Source: Cinnamomum chago (lineage: Eukaryota; Streptophyta; Magnoliopsida; Laurales; Lauraceae). From it: DNA of 64,000 bases. The stretch is taken from positions 23,439,001 through 23,503,000 of the forward strand of contig CP142460.1 in assembly GCA_038049695.1 (NCBI GenBank). The letters run 5' to 3'. Each line of letters begins with the position of its first letter. Positions within the stretch are counted from its first letter, which is position 1. Position numbers and translations under genes: made by a program. Below are positions 1 through 11,220 of this stretch, one piece after another. The notes below the pieces were generated by a model, which searched no databases, was not told where the DNA came from, and worked only from the letters and a program-made list of their open reading frames with translations.

Positions 1-840
1 TATTGGTTTTGCCGGAACGAATCTGTGCTTGTCGTTGCAACCGTAGCCAGTGTTGCTCCATCATCAGCAAAGAGGAAGACAACAGATTGTCATCTCTTGG
101 ATACTATTGCAGAACCAGAACGGAGGTGGTCATGGGGCTCTGTTACTACGCACAGTCTCCGACGAGGAAGGCACAAATCCGAGTTTGCGAAGAAGACGAC
201 CAGAAGTTGTAGAGAAAATCGGAGTCAGGGCAGAGGCAGTGAAGATCTGAGAAGATTTTTGGTTTTGTTCACAGACGCCAGAGAAAGAGGGAAGTCTTTG
301 CCCGGAGACCACTGCTTATCTGAGTTTTCTCTAATTCATTTGAGTTTTTGTGAAATTTATTTGATTTTTTGTAAATTTTATTTGAGCTTTTTGGAAAATC
401 TATTTGAGTTTTTTGGTAAATTTTGAATTTTCCAGAAAATCAAATTTTGAATTTTTTGAATTCAAATCTTCCAAGAGGATCCTAACTTTGTGCGGTAAAA
501 AGGCAATTTTTTGGAAAATTTATTTGAGTTTTTTTGGCAAATTTTGAATTCGCCAAAACATTAAATTTCGAATTTCTTAATTTCAAATCGTCCAAGAGGA
601 TCCGAATTCAAATTTTTGAGATCTATTTGTGTTTTTAAGTTTTATTTATCTTTTGAAATGGTAGTTGACTATTATTAATGACATATTCCACTAATCATGG
701 GATATGATTTATCTTTAAATAAATAAAAGCTTTTAAAGAAATGATAACTTGGAGATTTTAGATATTCAAATTTGAAAAAAGGACCTACCACACTATGAAA
801 AAAGATTGTTGATTTAAGACCAGAAAGTGAAATTTCGAGG
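1..840. other. Unassigned T-rich DNA, no gene supported
   Basis: Several overlapping open frames exist between 3 and 426, but none matches a family I recognise. The longest plus frame (25-426) runs into low-complexity T-rich sequence rich in Phe and Leu codons, so its length is not good evidence of coding. From about 330 to 620 the DNA is built of T/A-rich imperfect repeats. A fragment of an exon or UTR at 1-310 cannot be excluded. Confidence 0.3.
391..604. repeat. Two-copy tandem duplication, about 120 bp apart
   Basis: The stretch from about 391 to 483 (ttggaaaatctatttgag to ccaagaggatcc) recurs at about 512-604 with scattered substitutions. Both copies end in the same ccaagaggatcc motif, so this is a local tandem duplication in non-coding DNA. 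Confidence 0.6.
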
Positions 841-1035
841 GATCTATCACCAAATGCCCCTTAAATTTGCACCCCTCTCTGTTTTTTTTTTAGTATGCTA
901 GAGCTAATAATGGCCTACTATATCAGTTCGTGATTCCTTCCAGAATCGTAGAGACTAAAATCATGTGAACATTACCATTGGCTTCAAGGAATGAGAGAAT
1001 TGTAGATGGATATTAAAAGAAAGTAAATGAGATCA

Positions 1036-1266
1036 TCAATGTAGTGAGTGCACTGTCAATTGGCCATCATGAAGAAAGTCTACACCAATTGCGTAAACCA
1101 TTTCCCCAAATAATTGTCCTGATAAATGGACATTAATGTCAAAATGGTCCCTTTCTTCGTAGTCATCCATCGTCAGCTTCCTGTAATGGGATGGTAGGAC
1201 TTCACTACTATCAAGAATTTTCAACCTAAAGCAATCTAACAGGAAATTCTCCACGTGGATTTGGAT
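1036..1266 (-). CDS. Unrecognised open frame, possible exon fragment
   Basis: The minus strand is open for about 75 codons with balanced amino-acid use, unlike the T-rich shadow frames around it. Residues include VENFLLDCFRLKIL, a charged stretch MDDYEERDHFDINVHL and FGEMVYAIGVDFLHDGQL. There is no in-frame ATG at the beginning; the first usable codon is GTG and an in-frame stop precedes it by a few codons. It is therefore more like an internal or relic exon than a complete gene. I do not recognise the family. No neighbouring exon could be linked to it. Confidence 0.22.
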   Translation of the reverse strand: MQIHVENFLLDCFRLKILDSSEVLPSHYRKLTMDDYEERDHFDINVHLSGQLFGEMVYAIGVDFLHDGQLTVHSLH

Positions 1267-1842
1267 ATTTCAGTTGGATACTTGGATCAACCACATGTTA
1301 AATTCACTTCATTTACTTAAGATATTAGTTAGATAGCTGGGTAGTAGTTCTATAAATATATGCGTTGGGTAGTTCCATACATATGCATCCATGTGACTAA
1401 AGATACTGGGTAGTTCCATATAGATCCATCCATGTGAGGGAGGGGGGTGGCCGGGGACATGAAAGTAAAGGGTTGAGCACGTTATCAATAACCAAATACA
1501 GCCATCATTCGTTTGGGATGGGAATGCAACTTGAGACTTCCTTTCACATCATATTGGATGACAGACATTGATAGCACAGTACAGCATTCCAATGGGAACA
1601 GTGCCTGAACACAGCTAAAAAGTGTGTTCATTGGTCACTTGTTTTCTTTTACCTTGTTTTAAAGCTTATCTTGATTCGAATGATTTGAGCCCGCATTCAC
1701 TTTTTTCCCCTCACAATCTTTGAGGTTATTCGGATGACCCACATCGTGCAGTCTAAAGCCTACTTCAACATGGTGCGACTGGGCCTGTTAATCTCTTTCT
1801 TTTAGCACCAGTGTCTCTTGCATATAGACGATGTATACTCGC
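1267..1842. other. Intergenic DNA, nothing recognised
   Basis: A+T-rich sequence with a G-run near 1438-1455. No open frame, RNA gene or element end was recognised. Confidence 0.4.
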
Positions 1843-1873
1843 TATCCTGCCACTGTTGTAGATCACAATCAGA

Positions 1874-1908
<35 letters not shown>

Positions 1909-2027
1909 ATATATATATATAAATATATCCTGCCACTGTTGTAGATCACAATCAGCTCTCTCGCTCTTTCTCTATCCTGCCACTGTTGTAGATCACAATC
2001 AGCCCTCTCGCTCTTTCTCTATCCTGC
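1843..2027. repeat. CT/AT microsatellite and 47-bp tandem array
   Basis: A unit beginning atcctgccactgttgtagat and ending in a CT-rich tail starts at about 1844, 1927 and 1974. A fourth copy starts at 2021 and is cut after atcctgc by the large retrotransposon. Its continuation lies at 28266-28310, beyond the other end of the element. The first copy carries (CT)n followed by (AT)n at 1868-1922. The split copy identifies both element boundaries and the 5-bp duplication cctgc. Confidence 0.8.
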
Positions 2028-2847
2028 TGTAAGTGCATAAAATATTAACTCATAAGATTAGGGGAGCCTTTGAGGACTTATCCAAATGACTGGAGAGCTA
2101 TCCGCCTCAGGGACCTGAAAGGGAAGAAAAAACGATCAAAGGACCCTGGCTGTGGGCAGCGCAGGGCTCTCCGATGCCTAAGTTAGTGTAGGAATAAAGG
2201 TCGGAGAAGAAGAGAGGCAGAGTAACGACTAGGAAATTGCATGCATGTATGCGTACCTCGTTTTTTGGTGGCAAATCACCTAATATGAGAAAAATCCTAG
2301 ATGCCTGCCAGTGGGCTTAACGATTTGACTGCTAGGGTCTCATTAGCCCATAGAGTAATTAATGAGGATCCATCATAGCCTATGTTGCATTAAATGCGGG
2401 TCCGATTAGCCCATACTACATTAAATGCTAGTCACATTGGGCCTGATCTCGCCTTGTCCTGCTGGCGGCTAACGCCCTATTGGATCCTTTCTTGGGCCCT
2501 GTCTCGGTATGACTGCAGCCACCGGATGTGGCTCTGTCAGGGATTTGATGAGGATGGACGGTTGAGATGGTGTATCTGTCCCATCAGCGCGTGCCTCCAT
2601 CTTGCCACGTGCCCATATGTGAGACGTGGCTGTCAGCGTCTATCTCGGATAGCGGCTCGTCACTTCGGCTGTAGCCGAGATGCACCACCTGTTTGATGAG
2701 GCATGTGGCTAAGATCGTTGCGATCAGTGCTGGTCTCGGCAAGTGCAAGAGCGTTCGTGCCGAGACGCGCACGACTGAAATGGAGTACAAGAGCTGGCGT
2801 TACCGCTGACCTTAACATAACTTGTGCATTAAGAATTGCCCCACACA
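2028..2847 (-). repeat. 3' LTR of the Tat-type element
   Basis: About 820 bp, paired with 27445-28265 along its whole length, with TG..CA ends and an adjacent cctgc target copy. The region near 2595-2635 holds ccacgtg and gacgtgg motifs of the plant G-box type. Being downstream in element orientation it is the 3' LTR. Confidence 0.9.
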
Positions 2848-2866
2848 ATTGCCCCTAGCTTCCGAC
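2848..2866 (-). promoter_or_regulatory. Polypurine tract of the Tat-type element
   Basis: Read on the minus strand, the bases abutting the 3' LTR are ggaagctaggggcaat, a G-rich purine tract in the place expected for plus-strand primer formation. The assignment rests on position and composition. Confidence 0.6.
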
Positions 2867-2934
2867 TCCTTGGGATCTCGGATTCCATGGGGTTGGGAGC
2901 TATAATTACAAAAAATCGCCAGAGATTTCTGCCC

Positions 2935-3163
2935 TGACGTCAACAGTTGACACGTGGCGCTGGTTCAACTTCTCTTCGCACGCTAGGGGTAATTAATTGC
3001 AGTAAATGCAACGCTCGAATTATTGCAGGAGATAAACCACCGATGACACGCGTCGCCATCCGGTTAGCCACGCTGTCACGCAGGGTACTCGTGCGGTCTT
3101 TGAAGCGACATTTTTTTAATTTTGGAAACGGCGCCATTACGGGGCGCTTCCTTTTTATAAATA
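2935..3163 (+). promoter_or_regulatory. Promoter-like block for the antisense extra ORF
   Basis: TGACGTCA (2935-2942, a palindromic bZIP-type site), then CACGTGGC (2951-2958, G-box/ABRE core), then TATAAATA (3156-3163), in that order upstream of the plus-strand ORF starting at 3373. The spacing suggests transcription starting near 3190 and a leader of about 180 bases. The motifs are seen directly; promoter function is inferred. The Tat lineage is known to carry antisense ORFs outside gag-pol. Confidence 0.5.
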
Positions 3164-3372
3164 GATGCATCTTCACCTTCTTCCCCTTTCTTACTTTTCA
3201 TTTTCGAAAGAACGTTTCCGAGAACTAGAGTAGAGACTTCGTTAACACACAGCACATTCACAGCCTCCGTTACTTTCTAGGTCTCCCGTATCAGTAAGTC
3301 CTCCGAGTCCTCGTTCCTTACTGCTTTCTGTCTTGTTCCTCTTCCCTTTTTCTTCTTTTTCCTTAATCAGCC

Positions 3373-5343
3373 ATGGGGGTATACAGCCACTGGTTAGATA
3401 GTGAAGAGGCCATAGAGGGACTTAGGTCTGCGTATGGGATACCGAATGACGTCTTCGTCCGGAAGGCAGACCCCATTGACCATATAAGCCGGTTGTACTC
3501 CGACGGTTGGATGCCCATCCCGCTTATAACGGTTATAGAGGGGGGCGTTAGGTTCCCATTAGATCCACTGGTTAGGGCCTGCCTTAGCACTTGGAACCTC
3601 ACCCCTTGCCAGCTGATACCCAATGGCTACAAGATCATTATGGGCACAGCTGCGCTCAATAGGCACCTTCACATAAACCTCGGCATCCATGATATTGAGG
3701 ACGTCTACGATATCTGAAAATCAAAGGAGGACACTTACTACCTCCGGGTTAATCCGAAGCGAAAGAGTTTCATCACGACGCTTGAAGACTCTAACAAGTA
3801 CGTGGGGGACGACCTTTTGTCCGTCTCGGGCAATTAGGAGTTCGGCGCCGAAGAGGTCAGATCGTACAGTGTCCTTCGTCGCCCCTGGAGATCTTCTAGT
3901 TTTGATTTTGTTTTCCCGTCCTTTCTTTCATTTTCCCGAACTGACGCTTTTCCTGACCCTGCAGCCGCTCGACAGAGGAAAGCCAGGCAGGTCGGTTGGA
4001 GAAAGAACGAGGGCTGGCATCAGCGGGTCTCGAGGTGCACTGAATTTTCACACAGGGTGGCCTGGGCACTTCTCGGCTATGAGCCTAAGTACCGAGGCTA
4101 TTACAAGAGAGTTGAGGCCACTCAGGAGTCGCCGCAGGGAAGCCCGAAGAGGAGGAGCCCGAGACCGAGGCGGGTCCTTCCCGGATAGCACCCGAGGTCA
4201 GCAGGGTCGCAACAGGCGCCGAGGTCTCCACCTCTGAGACGGAATCGAGCGGGACCCCCCTCATCAGACGACCTCACCGCTCTTTTCCCAGCCCAACAAC
4301 AGAAGAGATGCCGCCTCGCCGCTAGCCCGTATTCAAGGATCTGAGCTCGCTGGCATTCGGCGGCTCAAGGCGGACTCCCCGGACCACTCCGGCACCGGTC
4401 GTCGATAGGGTTCCCTCACCACCCCCGAATTCTGAAGACCAACAACAAACTGGGGGGCCGCAGCAGAGGAAGAAACCGGGCCTAGGAAAAGGCCTAGGAC
4501 GGTGGCTGTGGCCGAGGACACCCCGGAGACCACAGTGGTGCCACCCCTCGGGCCTGCCCCCTGGAGACTTTCTTTAAAGATAGGTCCCGGGAGGCCTGTC
4601 TCAGTGGATGACTAGGCCCCCGGGAATCCTCTGGTGATGGCGGCCCTCGCTGCCGCCTGTTCGCTGCCCAAGGACATGGCCCGGCAGAGGGACCATGATG
4701 ATGTGGCGCTAGCGATGGCGTCAATGCAGGCGGGGCTTCTGGTGAGTGTTGGAGCTCAAGTTCTTTATGGATTTCGATCTCTATCATGGTTCTCACTGTA
4801 TTCTGTTTCCTTGCAGTTAGTGCAGAGGTCCCACGTTCTGCTGGAGAGGGCCCGACAGAGTGGCGCTGAGAGGGCTGCCGAGAGAGCTGAGGCGGAGGCT
4901 CAGAGGAGGGCGCTGGAGGCCGCAGTGGAGGAGATTGGGAGAAAGGCGGGATAACAGGAGTGGTTGATCCAAAGTCTCACTGCCGAGGTGGAAGCTGCGA
5001 AGGCCGAGACCAAAGCATATAAAAAGAAGGTGGCCGAGCAGACTAAGGAAGCCGAGGCTAAGTTGGAGGCCAGGCCAAGGCAGCCTACGACGAGGGGGTA
5101 GCCGAAGCGACCGCTTTGTACGAGGCGCAGGTCTTGACCATCCGAGACAAGGCTTGGGAACTTGGTTGGCTCGCTGCGCTGGGTAAGGCGGGCGTCCCCG
5201 AGGAAGACCTAATTTGTAGGAGCCCAGCTAAGTTCTCAAGCTCGGATCCAGAACCAAGCTCCGCCCCCACTCCGACCGAAGCTGCTGCCGCGTCAACCGA
5301 AGTTCCTCTGGCTGAGGAAGCTAACACGGGCGCCACTGAATAA
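3373..5343 (+). pseudogene. Antisense extra ORF of the Tat-type element (fossil)
   Basis: The first segment begins MGVYSHWLDSEE and contains VRFPLDPLVRACLSTW and CQLIPNGYKIIMG, the pattern of the plant-specific antisense ORFs of Tat-lineage retrotransposons, often labelled putative plant transposon protein. The distal part (about 4820-5340) is rich in Ala, Glu and Arg with heptad-like spacing, so it is probably coiled coil, and ends in a Pro/Ser/Thr/Ala-rich tail. At 4742-4816 a gtgagt..ttgcag segment looks like a canonical intron, consistent with splicing of this transcript. It lies convergent with gag-pol, between integrase and the 3' LTR. The region is decayed, with several breaks. Its molecular function is unknown. 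Confidence 0.65.
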
Positions 5344-5816
5344 ACTCCTGATGTATTTTCTTTTACTCTCAATTGTAATGACTCAGTTGTAATGAAACAA
5401 TTGTATTATCTAGTGAATCAATGCAATTGAACTTTTGTCTCAAATTGTGAATTTTTTTTCTCTGTTGTGCCTTTCCATTTTCCTCTTGTGTTTTGTTTCT
5501 ATTGCCTTTCACTTTTGCGCAAGTGTTTGAGTTCGGTTATATATATGATCCGAATTGGAAAGCATGGTCGAGCTGAAACACCTTGTGAGATAGGTAGTGG
5601 GTTTCCGTTGCCACTTATGCTCGACACAGTTCCGCCGCTTTGTCTTGTAACGGCTCTGACGCTCAGTAAGTTAGTATCGTATACAATACGTTTGATGCAT
5701 ACCCGGGGTTGATTTTATGACACACCGGCCTTTAGACACCATTTTGAGTGGAAGATTTCGTATCAACCGAGTCACCTTTAGCCAAAATGGATTTGTGCGA
5801 GTGGGGTGTAATGACC

Positions 5817-5960
5817 TTAAGGCAATCTAGATGGCCGAAATGGCTTCATGCCTGGGTGGGACTTGTTCCAACCCTAAGGCAATCTCATCAGTGGCCGTAA
5901 TGGCTTCATGCCTGGGTGGTGTAGACCAACCCTAAGGCAATCTCATCAGTGGCATTGTCG
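5817..5960. repeat. Short tandem repeat in the Tat element 3' region
   Basis: The phrase ccctaaggcaatctcatcag with ggccgtaatggcttcatgcc occurs in two to three tandem copies about 60 bp apart. It lies in the non-coding stretch between the antisense ORF (ending 5343) and the end of the integrase region (6050). Nothing else is recognised in 5344-6049. Confidence 0.6.
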
Positions 5961-6049
5961 CCGAACTGCCGATAGCCGCAACCGGATTTTAACTAAATCA
6001 ATGGACAAGAATGAAGACTTCTTTCATTGATCTTGAAATTTTTTACAGA

Positions 6050-6878
6050 TTAGAAATAGAACTTCTTGAGGTGTGACGCGTTCCATGGCCGTGGTAGCTG
6101 TCGGCCCTGCATATCTTCAAGCCTATAGGCTGATTGTCCGGTAGTGGAAATTACTTTGAATGGTCCATGCCAATTCGGCGCCAGCTTGCCCTGATTAGGA
6201 TCCTTTTCGCCTGGGAGTGTCTTCTTCGAAACCAGCTCACCAACTGAGAATTTCCTCTCCCTGACCTTCTGATTATAGCCTCTGGCCAACTGTTGCTGAT
6301 AGGCGGCCAATCTGATTGCTGCTGCTTCTTTGCACTCGTCGGCCAAGTCCAGCTCCAGAGCTAGGTTCGCCTCATTCCGACCTTGATCAAAGAGTTCGGA
6401 TCTCAGAGTTGGGAGGCCAATTTCTAAGGGAATGACCGCCTCCATCCCATAGGCTAGGGAGAAAGGCATTGTCGAAGTGGAGCGCCTTAGGGTTGTTCTG
6501 TAAGCCCACAAGACGCTCGACAGTTCTTCTACCCATCTTGGTTCTGTCGAGTCGCTTCTTCAGTCCATCTAGTACCACCTTGTTAGAGATTTATGCTTTG
6601 CCATTGCTCTGCGGGTACGCTAGGGTGGAGTAGTGGTTCCGGATGCCGAGCTCTTGGCAGAAGCTCCTGAAGAGGTTGGAATCGAATTGGGTCCCGTTGT
6701 CCGAGACCAGAGCTCTTGGAATACCGAACCTCGTGATGATGTTCTTCCACACGAAATTCTTGGAATCTTGCTCTGTGATGGAAGACAAAGGTTCCGCCTC
6801 GATCCATTTGGTGAAATAGTCAGTGGCTACAATCAGCCACCTCCTGTTCCCCGGAGCTCGGTGAAGTGGTCCCACGAT
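6050..6878 (-). pseudogene. Integrase core end and C-terminal part, Tat element
   Basis: Fossil pol segment on the minus strand. The integrase core is recognised from ATDYFTKWIEAEPL, VSDNGTQFDS and LAYPQSNGKA. The C-terminal domain is recognised from VGELVSKKTLPGE, KLAPNWHGPFKVI and YRLEDMQG. It is the continuation of the pol region at 16068-19056, from which it is separated by the copia element at 6884-16062. It is broken. Integrase joined the element's cDNA ends to host DNA. Confidence 0.8.
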
Positions 6879-6883
6879 ATCGA

Positions 6884-8635
6884 TGTTAGTTTTATGGTCT
6901 CAATACCAAGTATATGGTGTAATAAATTGATTCATTTCTTTATTAATCAATACAATCATGTTTTCCTTTCATGAGATGAATGATGTTTAATTATATACTT
7001 GCACATAACCAATACGAATGAGATAATGGTTCATGAGATGAACCGGAGTCCACAAGTATACTAGATGTAATATATGTGTATGGATGAGATCCACATACAA
7101 TAGACATGTATTGCAAATCTTATACTTAAATATCTTCACAACCAGTGATGAGATTGGGCATCTCATCTAACAAGGTTGCAACACTGTGATCACTATGAGA
7201 TAGTGTGATTGTCTCGATCATCGGAATGTAAGATTCTGGATCATGGTGCTGGTACATTGGATGTATTAAAGGACCATGAGAAGCACCTTATATACATTGT
7301 CTTTACTTTAAGGTCTGCTCTCATAATTCCCTAGCAATAAGCTTATAATCCTGAGACATTAATGAACTCAAGTTTCTATCTATGCATTTGCTTTGAGTCA
7401 CCAATGAGTGAGGCCAATTGTAGGTCAACACCTCGGTGATTTGGGTACGTGGTAGTAGAGTTGTGGGAACATTCAATGGTCAAGATGGAATCTATCTTTA
7501 ATATCCCCTTGTGCCAATTAATGGATTTATCATTGGTAAGTGCGCACCCATTCCAATTAAGAGTTAATTGGATTGGTACCAAATGATCACTATAATTAAT
7601 TGGGGCTCAAGGATAATAAGATATGGATCTACTTTGGTGGACATGTCCAATTGATCCATGGATATAGATGGAGTTGTGGTACTGAGGAAGTTTAGGGTCT
7701 TCATTTTAATATATTCCTAAGACTGGAGTGCAATTGCATTTATATAGTGAAGTTATTTGCAATTAACTGTGAGCCCGGATTGCACATGAGATGTGGGGTC
7801 GCGTGTCCCAGTTGGAGCCAGCTTTCTAAGGAATCCCTAGTGGTCCCCACGCTAGCCCAAGTTATTAGAAAGATACTAATTCTACTTGAACTATAAAAGG
7901 AAGGTTGCTATTTTTATTTGAAGTGAGACTTCTAATAGTGGTAATGGTAAGCTACTAATTATTAATGGAAGTGGGACTTCTATTTTAATTAGAAAGGAGA
8001 AAGCTACTAATTGTTGTGGAAGTGAGACTTCTATGACAACTAGCAAGGGAGAAGTTTACTATTTTGTAATGGGAGTTAAAATTCTTTTCAAATAGGAAAA
8101 GAAGTGGAATGGAGGGCTATAAAAGGAGGAACAAACCCCTCTTGAACGTCCATAATACATAGAGCAATTCCAGCCCCTTTGTGCAAGTGTTGCACAAGTT
8201 CTCTTCCTCTCTAAGTTCTCTTCTCTTTCTCCTCTAGTTCCTTGGAGTTACTGTTAGGTTTTCTCTTGGAGATTCCACCATCTTCTTAAGAAAAGAGATC
8301 TAATACGGGTAATAGCGTGGAAGATCAAAAGGTGTTGGAGATTCTGAATTGGATAGTGAAGGTGTTCATCATCAAAAGAAAGAACTCAAATTCTCCATTA
8401 GAGCACTACAAAGCTCCAAAGGTATAAATCTACATCCTTGTATGTTGTGGATTTCGTGGTTGCATGTTTAGGTGTTGTTTTCTATCTTCTAGATAAGATG
8501 TATTGCTGTACATGTTTTATGAGTTTGAGGGAATGCATCTTGGATTGGTTTTGTTGGCTTCTAGATAGATGATCCCTTCATCAAGTGGGTCAAAAGTTTT
8601 GAAACCTATCTGGAAGGCTCACCTATTTTTCAACA
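6884..8635 (+). repeat. 5' LTR of the nested copia element
   Basis: 1,752 bp, starting tgttagttttatgg and ending ctatttttcaaca, directly followed by the primer site. A TATA-like ctataaaagg lies at about 8109-8118, followed by a C/T-rich stretch, a plausible transcription start region. The pairing 3' LTR is at 14348-16062. Confidence 0.93.
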
Positions 8636-8650
8636 ATTGGTATCAGAGCC
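8636..8650 (+). promoter_or_regulatory. Primer-binding site (initiator-Met tRNA type)
   Basis: tggtatcagagcc begins two bases after the LTR terminal CA, the standard plant copia primer site complementary to the 3' end of initiator methionine tRNA. Confidence 0.92.
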
Positions 8651-10398
8651 ATACCTCATCTCTAATCATGTTAGATCAGTAAGCTTGCTCTGTTCTTTGC
8701 ATGAGATGCGAAGAAGATGAAGCAAGGGTTATGTAAGGATCAATTTTGATGAATTTATTTGGTTTAATAGCATATTCATGTTTGGATAGTTACAAAAATG
8801 TTTAAAAATGATGGAGGGATGGTAGGAAGCTATTGGAACACTTTAGAAGTGATTTGGTGAAGAATGGACACGAAATAGAAAAATCCAAGTTACAGGTTTT
8901 CGTCAGTCCAGTCGACCTGGCCCGTGCTCGGTCGACCGGGTGACTTGCAGGTCAGTCAACCGAGCCCTCTGGCCGGTCGACCGAGGACCCTTCACAGAAT
9001 GTTGCAGAAACTGGATGTTTCAATTTCGGGTGTTCTCTTGCATCCTTTTTTCCCAGCATTATTTGGTAGCCTGTTTTTGTGATTTGTATGGTTGTATGAG
9101 ATACTAACTAGCAGATGATCATGTCCTCTCCATATGGCCCACAATTCTTTTGCTTTCTATTTATGGTTAATGGTTTGTTTAAGGCTAAATGTAAAGGGCA
9201 TCATGGTTTCCTTGGTTTCCCTTGAAAGGGCAAGGCATGATGAATTTCCTTATAGCCCTTTTATTTCCATGTTTAGATTACCATGTAAGTCTCATAATTG
9301 AGGCATAGGAATTTATGTAATTTTTCTAAATTTGTAAATTCTGGCGATGTCCGAGACGAAGAAGGAAATCGATGTTGGACTCCTAATCAAAGAGCTTGAA
9401 GATTACCAAAAGAGTTTTGGAGTTTCCCAAAGAGTTTGAGGAATTCCAAAGTTTTGGAAAGTCTAGAAGTCCAAAAAGTTTATTCTGCTAGGGCCATGTG
9501 GAGGAGAGGACTAGTTTCTAATTTTAACACTTTCTATTTATGGATGCATGCTTAATTTAGAATATTTCCAAATCTGATCCAAACATAGCAAGTTACTAAA
9601 ATTGGTCAAATCAAATTAATTTTTGGAAAGAGTTCTAATTAGTGTTGATGACCCATGAGATGGACACATTGCTAACACTAATTTAGAAACTGGACTTTCC
9701 TTAAAATAACTTGACTTGGAACCAATCTTTGATCATATCATGAGATGATTTGATGTTCATATATACATGTGGGCCCTAATACTTAAAAGAAAATCCTCAA
9801 TTCTAAAATATTAAGTGGGAGCGGGGCATTTATATTTAGAAATCCCCATGGTTTTCCACCATAGGTCCATTGTAAGGAAAGTATTAGCCTCGCGCCAACT
9901 TGAGAATGGCCGTTCCCCACGGAGGGCTTTTACTTGTCTGGTTGCTAGATATGGATCTCCTATGGATAGTGTTGGTGAGACGGGGCGGGGGCCCACTCCC
10001 CAAGGAGGAGCTGCCCGCAACGGTTGTCATGCAATGCTAGTTGGTGGGTCACACTTAACTAAAATAATGATGTAGTATCCCCAAGGATTTGCCTCATGTA
10101 TTTTAGAAACCAAAGCAAATCGGGAGTCATACATTATTTGGTATGAGATACCTAGATAATAATGAATGATGGGGATCATGGATAGTTAGTCTTAAATACG
10201 ATTTTGACCAACTTTGATCCGCACCAATCTAGGTGGTATTTGCACTCCCCAAGGAGGCATACCCCGGGGATTGGGATTCCGATCTATTCTGAATTTAGTG
10301 GTTATGAGGATTCCATATAAATTTGGTAGAATACTGAACCCTAATTTCATTTAAATTTGTTAATTGAATGTATGGTTATGTGCTACAGTATTACAAGC
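8651..10398 (+). other. Long 5' leader of the copia element, with palindrome cluster
   Basis: About 1.75 kb of untranslated leader between primer site and gag. At 8908-8992 it holds a cluster of SalI-like palindromes (cggtcgaccg and variants). The same motif recurs in the LTRs of the unrelated SIRE-type elements at 35230, 59737 and 60538. An 86-codon open frame at 9815-10075 is not recognised as a gene. Confidence 0.7.
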
Positions 10399-11220
10399 AT
10401 GAATTCAAATACTTTCAATCCACTTGCGACCATCCTCAACCAGAATAAGTTGATGGGATCCAATTATGTAGACTGGAAACAGAACCTGGATATAGTCCTG
10501 ACAGCTTCAGGATATAAATATGTCATTACCAAACCCCCCCTTGATGGGCCATTGCCAGAAGCATCACAGGAAGAAAAGGAACTTTACACCAAGTGGGCCA
10601 AAGACGATGAGATGGCCAGATGTTATATACAGGCATCCATGTCTAGTGTTTTGCAACACCAACATCAATCCTTTAAGACTGCATATGATATGATATCAAA
10701 CTTAAAGGAGATGTTTGCGGAACAGGGCAGGCCTGCTAGACAGGCTGCTATGAGGGTGCTTATAAGCACCAAGATGGCTGAAGGCACACCAGTACAGGAC
10801 CACATGTTGAAAATGATGGACTCATTGAATGAGTTAGATGTACTGGGGGTTGCGATTGATGTAGAATCGCAGATTGACATAATTCTTGAGTCACTACCAG
10901 AGTCATTCAACAATTTCAAGGTCAATTATAATATGAATAAGATGAATTTGACTCGAGCTGAGCTTTCTAGTCAGCTGGTGGTGACTGAAGGGATTATGAA
11001 GAAGCCAACTGCCCTGATGACAGAAAAGTCATTTGCCAAGTCCAAACCGAAAGGCAAAGGGAGGAAAGGCAATAAGAAATCAGTTCCGAAAGGTCCTAAG
11101 GTGGAGAGTGGTCCTAATGGTGGTGTTGGCAAAGCTAATGGGTCGGGGACAAAAGGAAAGTGTTTTAATTGTGGTATGACATGACATTGGAAAATGAATT
11201 GTCCAGATTATCTGTCTAAG
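10399..11220 (+). pseudogene. gag region of the nested copia element (fossil)
   Basis: The frame starts at MNSNTFNPLATIL, continues with NYVDWKQNLDIVLTASGY typical of copia gag (UBN2-like), a Lys/Gly-rich basic stretch and a nucleocapsid knuckle beginning CFNCG. It packaged the element RNA into cytoplasmic particles. An in-frame ATG about 40 bases upstream exists, but the later ATG fits the family N-terminus better. The whole element is counted as broken. Confidence 0.8.

Noticed and set aside
25-426. 133-codon open frame at the left edge
   Set aside because: The second half is T-rich low-complexity sequence and no family is recognised.
3689-4237. 182-codon frame overlapping the antisense ORF
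   Set aside because: Arg/Ser-rich shadow of the GC-rich antisense ORF region in another frame.
7376-7582. Identical 68-codon frames here and at 14795-15001
   Set aside because: They are the same position in the two copia LTRs and antisense to it, so identity reflects LTR duplication and does not support a gene.
9815-10075. 86-codon frame in the copia leader
   Set aside because: It lies within the untranslated leader, without homology or suitable context.
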